Positions 53,609 through 64,000 are shown, counted from the first letter of the stretch. The stretch is DNA of 64,000 bases from Desulfacinum sp. (GCA_014359885.1 JACIYN010000023.1:62001-126000); one strand, 5' to 3'. Notes: generated by a model not told the origin, from the sequence alone. Numbers and translations are program-made.

Positions 53609-54594
53609 TGCGCGCCGTGGTGCTCCATTCCGCGGTGGACCCGAACGCCCCGCCCGACGAGCAGGACGTTCTGGTCCAGGCCCGCTTTGTGGCGTCCGCA
53701 CTGGCCAAGCTGGGATGGGAGGCGCACATCCTGCCCTTCGATCTGAACCTGGAAGCCCAGAGGGATCGGCTCCTGGCGGCCGATCCGGACGTGGTCTTCA
53801 ACCTGGTGGAGACGGCGGCCGGCACGGGCCGCCTCATCCACCTGGCTCCGGCGTTCCTGGACGCCCTGGGGCTTCCTTACACGGGAAGCCCCACGGAAGC
53901 GGTCTTCCTCACCTCCCACAAGGTGCTGGCCAAGCGGCTCATGGGCTCCCACGCCCTGCCCACGCCGCCGGCCCTCACCTCCCCCGGGGACTGGGACCAA
54001 TGGGAGCCGGAGGCGCTCTACATCGTCAAATCCGTCTGGGAAGACGCCTCGGTGGGAATCACCCAGGACTCGGTGACCTCCTTCAGGAACCCTCGGGACC
54101 TGGAGACGGCCTTGGCCAAAGGCCGCCGGGCCACGGGCGGAGGGGACGTCTTCGCCGAACGTTTCATCGACGGGCGGGAGTTCAACCTGTCTGTCCTGGC
54201 CGGTCCCGACGGCCCCCGGGTACTTCCCCCGGCGGAAATCCGCTTCCGGGGGTTCGGACCCGATCGGTTCGCCATCGTGGACTACGAGGCCAAATGGGAC
54301 CCTTCCTCCTTCGCCTATCACAACACGGTCCGATCGTTCCATTTCGGGGAGGAAGACCGGTTTCTCCTCCATCAGCTCCGGGAACTGGCCCTTCGGTGCT
54401 GGGACCTTTTCGGCCTGAGGGGATACGCCCGGGTGGATTTCCGGGTGGACACCGCCGGCCGGCCCTGGATCCTGGAGGTCAACGCCAATCCCTGCCTTTC
54501 GCCGGACGCCGGCTTCATGGCCGCCGCAGCCGAAGCGGCCCTGGAGCCGGAACAGGTGATCCTGCGGATCCTGGAGGATGCGGTGCGGCCCTGA
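53608..54594 (+). CDS. D-alanine-D-alanine-ligase-like ATP-grasp enzyme B
   Basis: 328 aa, the same fold as its neighbour but strongly diverged: 'DVVFNLVETAAGTGRLIHLAPAFLDALGLPYTGSPTEA', 'YIVKSVWEDASVGI', 'FAERFIDGREFNLSVLAG', 'YARVDFRVDTAGRPWILEVNANPCLSPDAG'. All metal and ATP ligands appear intact. The TGATG overlap with enzyme A indicates coupled translation and perhaps a two-step or heteromeric ligation. Confidence 0.87.
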   Translation: MRAVVLHSAVDPNAPPDEQDVLVQARFVASALAKLGWEAHILPFDLNLEAQRDRLLAADPDVVFNLVETAAGTGRLIHLAPAFLDALGLPYTGSPTEAVFLTSHKVLAKRLMGSHALPTPPALTSPGDWDQWEPEALYIVKSVWEDASVGITQDSVTSFRNPRDLETALAKGRRATGGGDVFAERFIDGREFNLSVLAGPDGPRVLPPAEIRFRGFGPDRFAIVDYEAKWDPSSFAYHNTVRSFHFGEEDRFLLHQLRELALRCWDLFGLRGYARVDFRVDTAGRPWILEVNANPCLSPDAGFMAAAAEAALEPEQVILRILEDAVRP

Positions 54595-54678
54595 AGGGCG
54601 GGCGGAAGGCACGACCTCACGGGAACACATGGCCCCCATGGGCGGGGGTGAAAACGATCCACGACGGGAGAACGTTCC

Positions 54679-56413
<1,735 letters not shown>

Positions 56414-56436
<23 letters not shown>

Positions 56437-56917
56437 CGCACCGGTGTACTTGCGCCGGGACGTGAGGCCCGAGGATCCGGACCACGTGGAACGGATCGTG
56501 GCCTCCACGGGATTTTTCAACCCGGAAGAGATCCAGGTGGCCAGAAGTCTCGTGGAAGAGCGCCTCCGCAACGGCCCGGAATCCGGCTACCACTTCCTTT
56601 TCGCCAAAAAGGGAGACCGGCCGGCAGGCTATGCCTGCTACGGCCCCATCCTGGGAACCGACCGGCGCTTCGACCTCTATTGGATCGCCGTGGACCCTTC
56701 CTTTCAGAAGATGGGCATCGGACGCCTCCTGCTGGAAGGGACCGAAGAGGCCGTCCGGGCCTTGGGCGGCCGAAAAATCTACGTGGAAACGTCGTCCCGC
56801 CCCCTCTACGAACCCACCCGGCGGTTCTACCTGAAGGCCGGCTACGGGATCGAAGCCGTCCTACAAGATTTCTACGCTCCGGAAGACCACAAGATCATCC
56901 TGAGCAAGACCCTTTGA
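56414..56917 (+). CDS. GNAT-family N-acetyltransferase
   Basis: 167 aa. The GNAT core includes 'LYWIAVDPSFQKMGIGRLLLEGTEEAVRALG' (acetyl-CoA P-loop) and 'SRPLYEPTRRFYLKAGYG'. The start is GTG 56414 with GGAGGG 5 bases upstream. It overlaps the deacetylase fusion gene by 23 bases, so it belongs to the same unit. By analogy with AblB, which acetylates beta-lysine, it may acetylate the aminomutase product; that is inference. Confidence 0.85.
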
Positions 56918-57054
56918 CCCGCCGCATTATCCCCCCGCACCGTCCTTTTTGCTTTATCCGGTCCCCCTTCTGAGGGATACTTCCCGTTTTGAAACGACTT
57001 GGAAGTCGGAGGAGCAGGCTCCTCCGCAGGCTGGTATCGGGAAAGGAAGAAGAG

Positions 57055-57915
57055 ATGAAGATCGACTGGGACTGGAAATCCGTCGCCACCAATGTGGCGC
57101 TCATCGTTTCGGGAAGCATCATCTTCGTCATCGGCATGAACGCCGTCATGATCCCCCAGGAGCTGCTGAGCGGCGGCGTGGTGGGCGTGGCCATCATCCT
57201 CCACTACCTTTTTCCTTCCTGGGACATCGGCCACCTGTACTTCCTGCTCAACCTGCCGCTCATGGTCCTGGGCTGGTTTTCCATCAGCCGGCGCTTCATG
57301 CTCTACACCCTTTTCGGCATGGTCTTCTTCTCCCTGGCGGCCGCATGGATCAAGGTGCCCCCCATCGCCTTCAAGGATCCGCTGCTGGGGGCCGTGCTGG
57401 CGGGGGTCGTCTGCGGCCTCGGGGGCGGTATCATCCTGCGGTCCCTGGGATCCGCGGGGGGCCTGGACATCCTGGCCATCTACCTCAACTCCCGCTGGGG
57501 CATCCGGGTGGGCATCGTCTACACGGCCGTGAATGCCCTGGTCCTGCTGGTGGGCGCCCACTTCTTCGGGCTGGAAAAGGCCCTCTATTCCATCGTCTAC
57601 GTCTATTCCAGCAGCCGCGTGGTGGATTCGGTCATGGCGGGCTTCAACCGGCGCAAGATGGTGCTCATCGTCTCCTCCGACCCGCGGGCGGTGGCCGACT
57701 TCATCCTGCACAAGATCCGGCGCGGCGTGACGTTCCTGCGAGGCGTGGGCGGATATACGGGCACGGACCGCGACGTGGTGCTGACCGTGACCACCCTGAC
57801 GGAGCTTCCCAAGCTCAAGGACGCGGTCTTTTCCATCGATCCCGAGGCCTTCGTGATCATCAACGATACCCTGGAAGTTCTGGGCAAACGCCACGGCAAG
57901 CGCAAGGTTTACTAG
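57055..57915 (+). CDS. YitT-family membrane protein (DUF161 plus DUF2179)
   Basis: 286 aa. Five to six membrane helices (about 10-195) with 'GMNAVMIPQELLSGGVVGVAIILHYL' and 'GVVCGLGGGIILRSLGSAGGLDILA', then a soluble C-terminal DUF2179 domain ('RGVTFLRGVGGYTGTDRDVVLTVTTLTELPKLKDAVFSIDPEAFVIINDTLEVLGK'). The biochemical role of the family is unclear. The start ATG 57055 follows AGGAAG. Its TAG stop is the first codon of a mosaic repeat element. Confidence 0.88.
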   Translation: MKIDWDWKSVATNVALIVSGSIIFVIGMNAVMIPQELLSGGVVGVAIILHYLFPSWDIGHLYFLLNLPLMVLGWFSISRRFMLYTLFGMVFFSLAAAWIKVPPIAFKDPLLGAVLAGVVCGLGGGIILRSLGSAGGLDILAIYLNSRWGIRVGIVYTAVNALVLLVGAHFFGLEKALYSIVYVYSSSRVVDSVMAGFNRRKMVLIVSSDPRAVADFILHKIRRGVTFLRGVGGYTGTDRDVVLTVTTLTELPKLKDAVFSIDPEAFVIINDTLEVLGKRHGKRKVY

Positions 57916-58057
57916 GAGCCTGTCCGACAATGGCTTATTTGCCCCTTCCAACGTCCATCCGTCATCCCCGCGAAAGCGGGGATCCAGGATTTCCGGGAAC
58001 CTATGGACTCCCGCTTGCGCGGGAGTGACGGTTTGAGGAGTTCTCGGACAGCCTCCC
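57914..58057. repeat. mosaic repeat element, type 2
   Basis: Left end AGGAGCCTGTCCGACAATGG, right end TTCTCGGACAGCCTCCC. The interior is CATCCCCGCGAAAGCGGGGATCC plus CCCGCTTGCGCGGGAGTG. It starts at the yitT-like stop codon. Confidence 0.85.
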
Positions 58058-58058
58058 A

Positions 58059-58275
58059 GGAGCCTGTCCGACAATGGCTCTCTGACTTACAAGGCGGAGG
58101 AATTTTGGTTCCCCTCGTAGCCGCGGGGCTTCAGCCCCGCGGAAAGGGCCATCGTAACCTCATGAAGTGACAGGAAATACGCGATGGCCTATCCAACGCA
58201 CCAGTCTTTTCCCGCAGCCCTAAAGGGCTGCGCTACGAGAAAAGAGGTCGCCCGCGGCGTTCTCGGTCAGCCTCT
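58059..58275. repeat. mosaic repeat element, type 1
   Basis: The same left end as its neighbour (GGAGCCTGTCCGACAATGG), then GTAG-CCGCGGGG..CCCCGCGG (about 58116-58141) and GCAGCCCT..AGGGCTGC, with the right end TCTCGGTCAGCCTC. It is directly adjacent to the type-2 copy. The whole 57916-58687 gap is repeat DNA; no gene seen. Confidence 0.85.
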
Positions 58276-58416
58276 TGTCCGACAATGTGTACGAAAGCCC
58301 TTTCCGCAGGGAGCGCAGGCCTCCGGCCCGCACGACAAACGGGCGAGACGCCCGCGCTCCCAGGGAAATGCCTTCGTGCGCGCGGCCTGTAGGGGCGAAT
58401 CATCATTCGCCCCTAC
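58276..58416. repeat. type-3 repeat plus GTAG palindrome
   Basis: TTGTCCGACAATG (about 58275), then an inverted type-3 interior (58311-58370). After that comes GTAGGGGCGAAT..ATTCGCCCCTAC at 58389-58416. Confidence 0.8.
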
Positions 58417-58687
58417 AAGGGCCTGCTTCCCAAAGGTGCGTTTCATCCTTCGTTGTCACGAACTCCCCGTGATGGACGTTTTCGGAACCTCCCGTTCCGT
58501 TTGGCTTCCCTTTCGGAATTCAAGAAACCGGTTTTAGGGGAAGGAGGTCGCAGCCGACCCCGCCGGATCCCTTTGCCCCGCCCGCCCTCCACGGAGAGAG
58601 CCACTCTGGCCCGCAATTTGCCTCCTCATGATCAGCCCCGATGGAGAAAAGACAACCCGACGAGTCCCTGCGCGAGGAGACCGCCCC

Positions 58688-59035
58688 ATGGAATGGAAGA
58701 AGATCCTGTTCTGGAAGAAAGACGGAAAGAGCCAGACGCTTCCCAAGCCCACGGAGATCCCCGACGAGGTGGGCCGCTACCTGGTGGTTCGGCTGAAAAA
58801 GGACCCCGATTGGGTGTGGAATCTGAAGGCGGTTCTGCGTCCCAGGGCCGAAACCCCGCATGTTTACGACGTGCGGGTCTACAGCGACGCCGCGGTCCGG
58901 TCCATGGGCCTGGCGGTGCGGGACTACCACAGTCTGGACGCCCACCCCGAAGCCGTACTCTTCGAAGGGTGGGGGGACCGCAAGAAGAGCATCGCCGAGG
59001 TTCGCCCGGTGAACGATGTGACGAGGGCCGCCTGA
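58688..59035 (+). CDS. conserved hypothetical protein
   Basis: 115 aa: 'MEWKKILFWKKDGKSQTLPKP', then a mixed alpha/beta sequence ('VGRYLVVRLKKDPDWVWNLKAVLRPRAETPHVYDVRVYSDAAVRSMGLAVRDYHSLDAHPEAVLFEGWGDRKK'). No signal, membrane segment or catalytic motif; I do not recognise the family. GAGGAGA precedes the ATG. It converges on the sigma-54 activator gene. Confidence 0.7.
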   Translation: MEWKKILFWKKDGKSQTLPKPTEIPDEVGRYLVVRLKKDPDWVWNLKAVLRPRAETPHVYDVRVYSDAAVRSMGLAVRDYHSLDAHPEAVLFEGWGDRKKSIAEVRPVNDVTRAA

Positions 59036-59050
59036 GCAAGGGCGCGCGGC

Positions 59051-60475
59051 TCAGTCCCCCGCCTTGCGGGCCGGGCGATAGTCCTCTTTTCGGAGGTTGT
59101 GGCGTTTCATGAGCTTGTGGAGCTGGCGGGGGGTGATCCCGGCGGACTGGGCCGTCAGGTTGATCCTGCCCCTGTGGTAACGGAGCAGCTCCGAAAGGTA
59201 GGTCCGCTCCGCCTCCTCCACCGCGTGCTTTCGGAATTCGGCCAGTGTCATGGCCGGATGAAAGAGGGGCCGGACCACCGCGCGCACCTCTCCCATGATC
59301 TCCGCAGGAAAATGGGTGGGGGTGAGGGTGGTTTCGGTCTCCAGGATGAAGGCCCTTTCCATGACGTTTTCCATCTCCCGGATGTTTCCGGGCCAATCGT
59401 AGGCCAGGAAGGCGCCGATCACGTCGGGATGGATGTCCTGGATGGGCTTGCGGTGCCTTCTTCGGAGCTTTTCCAGGAAGATGTCGGCCAGAAGCGGGAT
59501 GTCCTCCCGCCGCTCCCGCAAGGGCGGAATGTGGATGGGAAAGACCTCCAGGCGGTAGTAGAGGTCCTGCCGGAAACGCCCCTGCTCCACCAGGGATTTG
59601 AGGTCCACGTTGGTGGCGGAAATGACCCGCACATCCGTGTGCAGTTCCTTTTCCCCACCCACGCGGCTGAAGGTTCCTTCCTGCAGGACCTGGAGCAGCT
59701 TGATCTGCACCGGCAGGGTGATGGTTCCGATCTCGTCCAGGAAGATGGTTCCCTGATCGGCGATTTCGAACTTGCCCAGCTTCTTCCGGACGGCCCCGGT
59801 GAAGGCTCCTTTTTCGTGACCGAAAAACTCGCTTTCCACCAGGCCCTCCGGGATGGCGCCGCAGTGGACGGCCACGAAGGGCTTGTGGGCCCGGGCGCTG
59901 TGCTCGTGGATCACCTTGGCCAGCATGTTCTTTCCCGTGCCCGTCTCGCCGTAGAGCAGGATGGTGGCGTCGGTGGGGGCCACGGCCTTGAGCTGATCCA
60001 TGACCGTCTGCATCTGGGCGCTGTTGGTCCGGACCAGGTGCCGATAGATGTCCTTCCAGAAGCCATCCCGGGCGGAGACGGCTTCGCCTTCGGAACGCAG
60101 GGCCGCACGGGCCACGCTCCAGGCGTTTTTCAGCTCGGTGGGGCGGAAGGGATACGTGAGGTAGGTGAGGGCCCCGGCGCGGACCATGCGGATGGCCTGG
60201 GAGGCCTGGTCGCGGGGAGCCAGAACCACCACCCGGGTCGACGGGTCCAGGCCCGCGTCCTGCCAGGGCGCGCGGGCCGTCCTGCCCCTTTCCGTGGCAG
60301 GCGGGGGGCCCAACAAGGCCAGATCCATAAAGAGAACCGAAGGAACCTTCCGGCCGTCCGTTTCAGCGATCTCCCGGCGGCCGGCGAACCACTCCACACG
60401 GACATCCTCCGGAGCCGCCGCCCGGATGGCCTCACAAAGCGTTGAGTCTTCCGTCACCACTCCCACACGAAGCAT
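59051..60475 (-). CDS. sigma-54-dependent response regulator (NtrC type)
   Basis: 474 aa. The N-terminal receiver is degenerate: one acidic pair ('VVTEDS'), Asp in 'LFMDLALLG', and the usual Lys-Pro replaced by 'LTYPF'. AAA+ domain about 150-385: Walker A 'GETGTGKNML', GAFTGA loop intact ('GHEKGAFTGAVRKKLGKFE', the sigma-54 contact), Walker B 'GTIFLDEIG', 'RLEVFPIHIPPLRERREDI'. A C-terminal Fis-type HTH follows ('AGITPRQLHKLMKRHNLRKEDY'). It is divergent from the cation-chloride-type transporter gene and may control it; I found no clear -24/-12 promoter between them. Confidence 0.9.
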   Translation of the reverse strand: MLRVGVVTEDSTLCEAIRAAAPEDVRVEWFAGRREIAETDGRKVPSVLFMDLALLGPPPATERGRTARAPWQDAGLDPSTRVVVLAPRDQASQAIRMVRAGALTYLTYPFRPTELKNAWSVARAALRSEGEAVSARDGFWKDIYRHLVRTNSAQMQTVMDQLKAVAPTDATILLYGETGTGKNMLAKVIHEHSARAHKPFVAVHCGAIPEGLVESEFFGHEKGAFTGAVRKKLGKFEIADQGTIFLDEIGTITLPVQIKLLQVLQEGTFSRVGGEKELHTDVRVISATNVDLKSLVEQGRFRQDLYYRLEVFPIHIPPLRERREDIPLLADIFLEKLRRRHRKPIQDIHPDVIGAFLAYDWPGNIREMENVMERAFILETETTLTPTHFPAEIMGEVRAVVRPLFHPAMTLAEFRKHAVEEAERTYLSELLRYHRGRINLTAQSAGITPRQLHKLMKRHNLRKEDYRPARKAGD

Positions 60476-60604
60476 TTGTCCGACGTCTCATCCACGCACC
60501 CTGCCTCTTTTTTCCCGGTTGACCCCGGGTGCCCCCGCCGTTTGACTCACAGAACCTACAGCACCTGTGGTAGAAAGACAATGGGATTCAAGGAGGACAC
60601 CACC

Positions 60605-62782
60605 ATGGCGGAGCAGGGTCGTTTCGGAACCTTCACGGGCGTTTTCACCCCCAACGTACTGACGATTCTCGGCATCATCCTGTTTCTTCGCATCGGCTGG
60701 GTCGTGGGCCAGGCGGGACTGGCCGGATCCCTGCTCATCATCCTCCTGGCCAATGCGGTTTCGCTCCTCACGGGTCTCTCCCTTTCGGCCATCTCCACCA
60801 ACATGTTCGTCCGGACCGGCGGCCCCTACTACATGATTTCCAGGACGCTGGGCCTGGAAATCGGCGGCGCCATCGGCCTGTCCCTGTATCTGTCCCAGGC
60901 CATCTCGGTGGCTTTCTATCTCATCGGTTTCACGGAGGCCTTCATCAGCGTCTTTCCTCTGGCGGATCCGCGCCTGCTGGCTTCGGGGCTGGCCCTGGCC
61001 TTCGGGATCCTGGCCTTCGTGGGGGCGGACTTCGCCCTGAAAATCCAGTTGGGAATCCTGGCGGCCCTGGCCCTTTCTCTGGTTTCCGTCTTTTCGGGAT
61101 CCTGGGACGCCTGGCATCCGCCCACCCTGTGGGCGTCGGCCCAGGGGGGAGCCTCCTTCTGGGCCGTCTTTTCCATCTTCTTTCCGGCGGTGACGGGCAT
61201 TACCGTGGGCGCCAGCATGTCGGGGGACCTGAAGGACCCCATGCGGAGCATCCCCCTGGGAACGTTGAGTGCCATCGGCGTCACCGCCCTGATCTATGTG
61301 GCCACGGCGGTGTGGTTGGCGGTGCACGTGCCGGTGGACACCCTCCTGACGGACTCCATGGTGCTTTACCGCATCGCCCGGTGGCCCGTGCTCGTCCTGG
61401 TGGGAGTCTGGGCCTCCACGCTCTCGTCGGCCCTGGGCAGCATCCTGGCCGCCCCCCGGATCCTGAAGGCCCTCGCCATGGACGGGGTCGTCCCGCGCCT
61501 TCTCGGCCACCAGCTGGGAAGCGCCACCGAACCCAGGATGGCGGTGGTGCTCACGACCCTGATCGCCCTGGCGGTCATCTGGATGGGCAACCTGGATTTC
61601 GTGGCTCCCATCATCACCATGTTCTTCCTGAACACCTACGGGATGATCAATCTGACCGCCGGGCTGGAACGGCTGGTGGGCAACCCGTCGTTCCGGCCCC
61701 AATTCAAGGTTCCCTGGATCCTGTCGCTTTTGGGGGCTGCGGGGTGCTACACGAGCATGTTCCTCATCGACGCCCGGGCCACGGTGGCGGCCGTCTTTCT
61801 CAGCTACGGAGTCTTCTTCCTGCTGAAGAGGCGTTCGCTGCGCCACGACTGGGGGGACATCCGAAGCGGCATCTGGCTGAGCATCGCCCGATTCGCCCTC
61901 ATGGGCCTGGAGACCGTCCCCTGGCACATCAAGAACTGGCGGCCCAACCTGGTGGTCTTTCTGCGGTCGCCCCAGAAGCAGGAAAGCCTGCTCACGCTGG
62001 GCACCTGGATGGCCAGGGCGCGCGGTTTCGTCACCTTCTACCACGTCATCGAGGGCGACGTGGAGGCGCTGGCGGGCAAGGGCTACCGCCGGACATCCCG
62101 GCGCTTCATGCAGAAGTATCTGACGGAAAAGGGAATCCTGGCCTTCACCGAGTCGAGCATCGTGGACGATCTTTATGGAGGTGCCGTCTCCATCCTTCAG
62201 GCCCACGGTCTTGCGGGCCTCGAACCCAACATGGTGCTCATGGGATGGGCCGGCCGTCGCTCCGCCCAGGCGGAGCAGCTCCTGCTCACGAGGAAACTGA
62301 CCGCTCTCAACAAATCGGTGCTCTTCCTGCGAACCCATGAGGAAAGGGGATTCGGCGCCCACGGCCTCATCGATGTTTGGTGGCGCGGCCGGGACCGAAA
62401 CGGGGAACTGATGCTCCTCATCGCCCACATCCTCCGTCAGAGCGAACCCTGGCAGAAGGCGCGGATCCGCCTCCTGCAACTGGCGGAAAGGGAAGAAGGG
62501 GTGGAAGGCATCCGGAACCATCTGGAGCAGCTGCTCCACCAGGTTCGCGTGGAGGCGGAGGTCGTGGTCTTCACCCGGGCGGATCCCCGCCAGCCCTTCA
62601 CCTCCGTGCTTCGCCAGCAAAGCGGACAGAGCGACCTGACCCTCCTGGGCATGCGGGTGCCCGAGCCCGAGGAAGTCCTGGGCTACGCGGAAGAGATCGA
62701 CCGGACGATCCTTCCCCTGGGTTCGGTTCTTTTGGTGAGAAACGGAGAGACGGAAAGCATCCTGGAAGAGGAGGCTCTTTAG
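60605..62782 (+). CDS. APC-superfamily cation-chloride-cotransporter-like membrane transporter
   Basis: 725 aa. Twelve membrane helices (about 15-430) with 'GTFTGVFTPNVLTILGIILFLRIGWVVGQAGL', 'FFPAVTGITVGASMSGDLKDPMRSIPLGTL' and 'LGSILAAPRILKALAMDGVVP', all typical of CCC proteins. A large cytoplasmic C-terminal domain (about 450-725) follows, with repeated alpha/beta folds as in Na-K-Cl/K-Cl cotransporters. It probably moves Cl- with cations or amino acids. AAGGAGG lies 8 bases upstream of ATG 60605. TerC follows 3 bases after the stop, forming an operon. Confidence 0.85.
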   Translation: MAEQGRFGTFTGVFTPNVLTILGIILFLRIGWVVGQAGLAGSLLIILLANAVSLLTGLSLSAISTNMFVRTGGPYYMISRTLGLEIGGAIGLSLYLSQAISVAFYLIGFTEAFISVFPLADPRLLASGLALAFGILAFVGADFALKIQLGILAALALSLVSVFSGSWDAWHPPTLWASAQGGASFWAVFSIFFPAVTGITVGASMSGDLKDPMRSIPLGTLSAIGVTALIYVATAVWLAVHVPVDTLLTDSMVLYRIARWPVLVLVGVWASTLSSALGSILAAPRILKALAMDGVVPRLLGHQLGSATEPRMAVVLTTLIALAVIWMGNLDFVAPIITMFFLNTYGMINLTAGLERLVGNPSFRPQFKVPWILSLLGAAGCYTSMFLIDARATVAAVFLSYGVFFLLKRRSLRHDWGDIRSGIWLSIARFALMGLETVPWHIKNWRPNLVVFLRSPQKQESLLTLGTWMARARGFVTFYHVIEGDVEALAGKGYRRTSRRFMQKYLTEKGILAFTESSIVDDLYGGAVSILQAHGLAGLEPNMVLMGWAGRRSAQAEQLLLTRKLTALNKSVLFLRTHEERGFGAHGLIDVWWRGRDRNGELMLLIAHILRQSEPWQKARIRLLQLAEREEGVEGIRNHLEQLLHQVRVEAEVVVFTRADPRQPFTSVLRQQSGQSDLTLLGMRVPEPEEVLGYAEEIDRTILPLGSVLLVRNGETESILEEEAL

Positions 62783-62785
62783 ACC

Positions 62786-63508
62786 ATGCTGCTGGAGAAC
62801 TTGTGGACCCTGGAAAACGCCGCGGCCCTGGTGACCTTGACCGCCATGGAGCTGGTGCTGGGCATCGACAACATCGTTTTCATCGCCATCGTGAGCGGCC
62901 GGCTGCCGGCGGGACAACAGGAGAAGGCCAGGCGGCTGGGCCTCTTCGGCGCCATGTTTCTCCGGATCGCCCTGCTTCTGGCCATCGCCGCCATGATGCG
63001 CCTGACGGCCCCCCTCTTTCACCTCCTCTCCCATCCGGTGTCAGGACGGGATCTCATCCTGCTGGCCGGCGGACTCTTTCTCATCGCCAAGGGCACCCAC
63101 GAGATCCACAACAAACTGGAAGGAACCGGAGAGGAAGCAGGGCGGAAGGGAGCCGGCAAGGCCACCTTCGGTGCCGTGGTCTTTCAGATCCTGGTCCTGG
63201 ACCTCGTCTTTTCCATCGACTCCATCATTACCGCCGTGGGCATGGCCCGGCATGTGGGGGTCATGATTGCCGCCATCGTCCTGGCGGTGGGGGCCATGAT
63301 GCTCTTCGCCGGAGCGGTCAGCGCCTTCATCGATCGGCACCCCACGGTGAAGATGCTGGCCCTCAGCTTTCTCCTTCTCATCGGCGTCATGCTGGTGGCC
63401 GAGGGCTTCGGAAAGCACATCGAACGGGGCTACATCTACTTCGCCATGGGCTTTTCGCTCTTCGTGGAGCTTCTCAACCTCAAGGTGCGCAGGGCCTCGG
63501 GAACCTGA
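62786..63508 (+). CDS. TerC-family integral membrane protein
   Basis: 240 aa, seven membrane helices. The two family motifs are 'ELVLGIDNIVFIAIV' (about 22-36) and 'VLDLVFSIDSIITAVGM' (about 136-152), with the membrane-embedded Asp residues of the TerC/LysE-like fold. Relatives such as Alx and TerC act in metal (Mn) export or protection of secreted metalloenzymes. Co-transcription with a chloride-cotransporter-like gene suggests ion homeostasis. Confidence 0.9.
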   Translation: MLLENLWTLENAAALVTLTAMELVLGIDNIVFIAIVSGRLPAGQQEKARRLGLFGAMFLRIALLLAIAAMMRLTAPLFHLLSHPVSGRDLILLAGGLFLIAKGTHEIHNKLEGTGEEAGRKGAGKATFGAVVFQILVLDLVFSIDSIITAVGMARHVGVMIAAIVLAVGAMMLFAGAVSAFIDRHPTVKMLALSFLLLIGVMLVAEGFGKHIERGYIYFAMGFSLFVELLNLKVRRASGT

Positions 63509-63544
63509 ACCCCCGGGATTCCTTCCAACGGGTTCATCGATCCC

Positions 63545-63590
63545 CGCACGCTACGCGGGCGGGGAAAAACCCCGCCTCTGCCCGCGACGT
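63545..63590. repeat. GC palindrome
   Basis: CGCGGGCGGGGAAAAACCCCGC..CCCGCG, downstream of terC; related to the REP family. Confidence 0.65.
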
Positions 63591-63687
63591 TCGGCGGCTT
63601 TGCAGGGCCGGGCGTTGTTGGAGGGGCGAAGATGGGGTATGTTTGGACGGTGGAGATACCTACGATCGCCAATCCGCGTGTGGCCCG

Positions 63688-63930
63688 ATGAAGGTTCAGG
63701 GGTTATCGATCCTCAGTGAGATCAAGGATATCGAGGCCATTGCCTCAGGCCGAGGCGTGCATATTAGGCGATATCTGGAGCGCCACTACGGTCCGGGACG
63801 TTGGCGGAATATGAAGGGTATCGCCGTCGTGCAACTTGCGGACGGAACCACTTGCGAGGCCGAAATTCACTGGTACGAAGCCCATGGAATTGGTCGCAGG
63901 GATTTTAAGATCAAGAGGTTGATCCGATGA
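63688..63930 (+). CDS. small conserved protein, first of a coupled pair
   Basis: 80 aa: 'EIKDIEAIASGRGVHIRRYLERHYGPGRWRNMKGIAVVQLADGTTCEAEIHWYEAHGIGRRDFKIKR'. I recall a widespread small family of this pattern but cannot name a function. Its TGA overlaps the ATG of the next gene (ATGA). A toxin-antitoxin-like pair is possible on size and arrangement alone. AT content is higher than in the neighbours. Confidence 0.7.
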   Translation: MKVQGLSILSEIKDIEAIASGRGVHIRRYLERHYGPGRWRNMKGIAVVQLADGTTCEAEIHWYEAHGIGRRDFKIKRLIR

Positions 63931-64000
63931 TTGAATACGTGGTCTGCATCAACAATAAGGACAACCCGGCAAGCTTGATCGTAGGTAAGATCTATCGCAA
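63927..64000 (+). CDS. small conserved protein, second of pair (3' end outside window)
   Basis: Only the first 24 complete codons are present ('IEYVVCINNKDNPASLIVGKIY'). The start matches a family of about 70-aa orphan proteins that I recognise only by pattern ('VVCI..D.PASL..GKIY'). It overlaps the previous gene by 4 bases. The function is unknown. Confidence 0.6.
   Translation, partial: MIEYVVCINNKDNPASLIVGKIYR

Noticed and set aside
56949-58074. Open frames on both strands over the yitT-like gene and following repeats
   Set aside because: Shadow frames; the minus-strand one runs through palindromic repeats whose translations recur elsewhere.
60476-60604. Sigma-54 promoter between the activator and the cotransporter gene
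   Set aside because: No GG-N10-GC pair in the expected TGGCAC/TTGCA context was found; regulation by the neighbour remains only a suggestion.
60488-63034. Long minus-strand open frame over the cotransporter and terC genes
   Set aside because: Antisense shadow; translation dominated by Gly/His/Asp/Gln with no motif.

Overview
The window is a high-GC bacterial chromosome segment. It most likely comes from a sulfate-reducing or syntrophic Desulfobacterota (Syntrophobacter/Desulfacinum-like). This is inferred from the ispE-tRNA-prs-rplY-pth start, a K+-type membrane pyrophosphatase, the CarD/YacL pair, a DsrE-family gene with an in-frame UGA that looks like selenocysteine, and very abundant GTAG-hairpin (REP) repeats. 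No rRNA, phage or CRISPR array was seen.

Layout: 1-10.1 kb is housekeeping (ispE end, tRNA-Gln, a divergent prs, rplY, pth, hppA, carD, PIN/TRAM protein, rluD, recJ). 10.2-13.5 kb holds a PC4-like ssDNA-binding protein with a coupled partner, the candidate DsrE selenoprotein, and a FetAB-like ABC pair. 13.6-18.5 kb (minus strand) is a hybrid histidine kinase and a REC-substrate-binding-CheW fusion. 18.6-22.2 kb (minus strand) is a tightly overlapping four-gene module: an N-terminal Rad50-like half with a zinc-hook CxxC and six exact 39-residue repeats, an Mre11-like phosphoesterase, a small coiled-coil protein, and the C-terminal Rad50-like ATPase half. An AT-rich hicBA toxin-antitoxin follows. 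23.1-26.0 kb has a D-aminopeptidase, an MFS carrier and a HEPN-MNT pair. 26.2-35.3 kb (minus strand) is a peptide-utilisation operon: a large M14-type peptidase followed by a complete Opp/Dpp ABC transporter.

35.5-41.5 kb has a REP-associated transposase, a CpxAR-like two-component system divergent from two Spy/CpxP-like genes with two good CpxR-box matches between them, a large putative lipoprotein, and tRNA-Lys and tRNA-Arg. 41.8-49.9 kb has an MFS carrier, a MoxR/CoxE pair, a DUF559 protein, a TtcA-like protein and polA. 50.5-56.9 kb has two tandem small secreted proteins and then a five-gene cluster (lysine 2,3-aminomutase, two D-Ala-D-Ala-ligase-like ATP-grasp enzymes, a GNAT-deacetylase fusion, a GNAT) that looks like an uncharacterised beta-lysine pathway. 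56.9-64 kb has a YitT protein, a sigma-54 activator divergent from a cation-chloride-cotransporter-like carrier, TerC, and a small gene pair cut by the window end.

A second layer is repeat DNA. GTAG-preceded palindromes, mosaic elements with shared TGTCCGA ends, and degenerate 7-bp tandem tracts sit mostly at gene 3' ends, often supplying the stop codon. In one gene (the M14 peptidase) they are inserted in frame. A RAYT-type transposase with a damaged HUH motif sits among them. The strongest candidates for undescribed biology are the split Rad50/Mre11-like module and the KamA/ATP-grasp/deacetylase cluster. The selenoprotein is the clearest gene that ordinary gene calling would misannotate.
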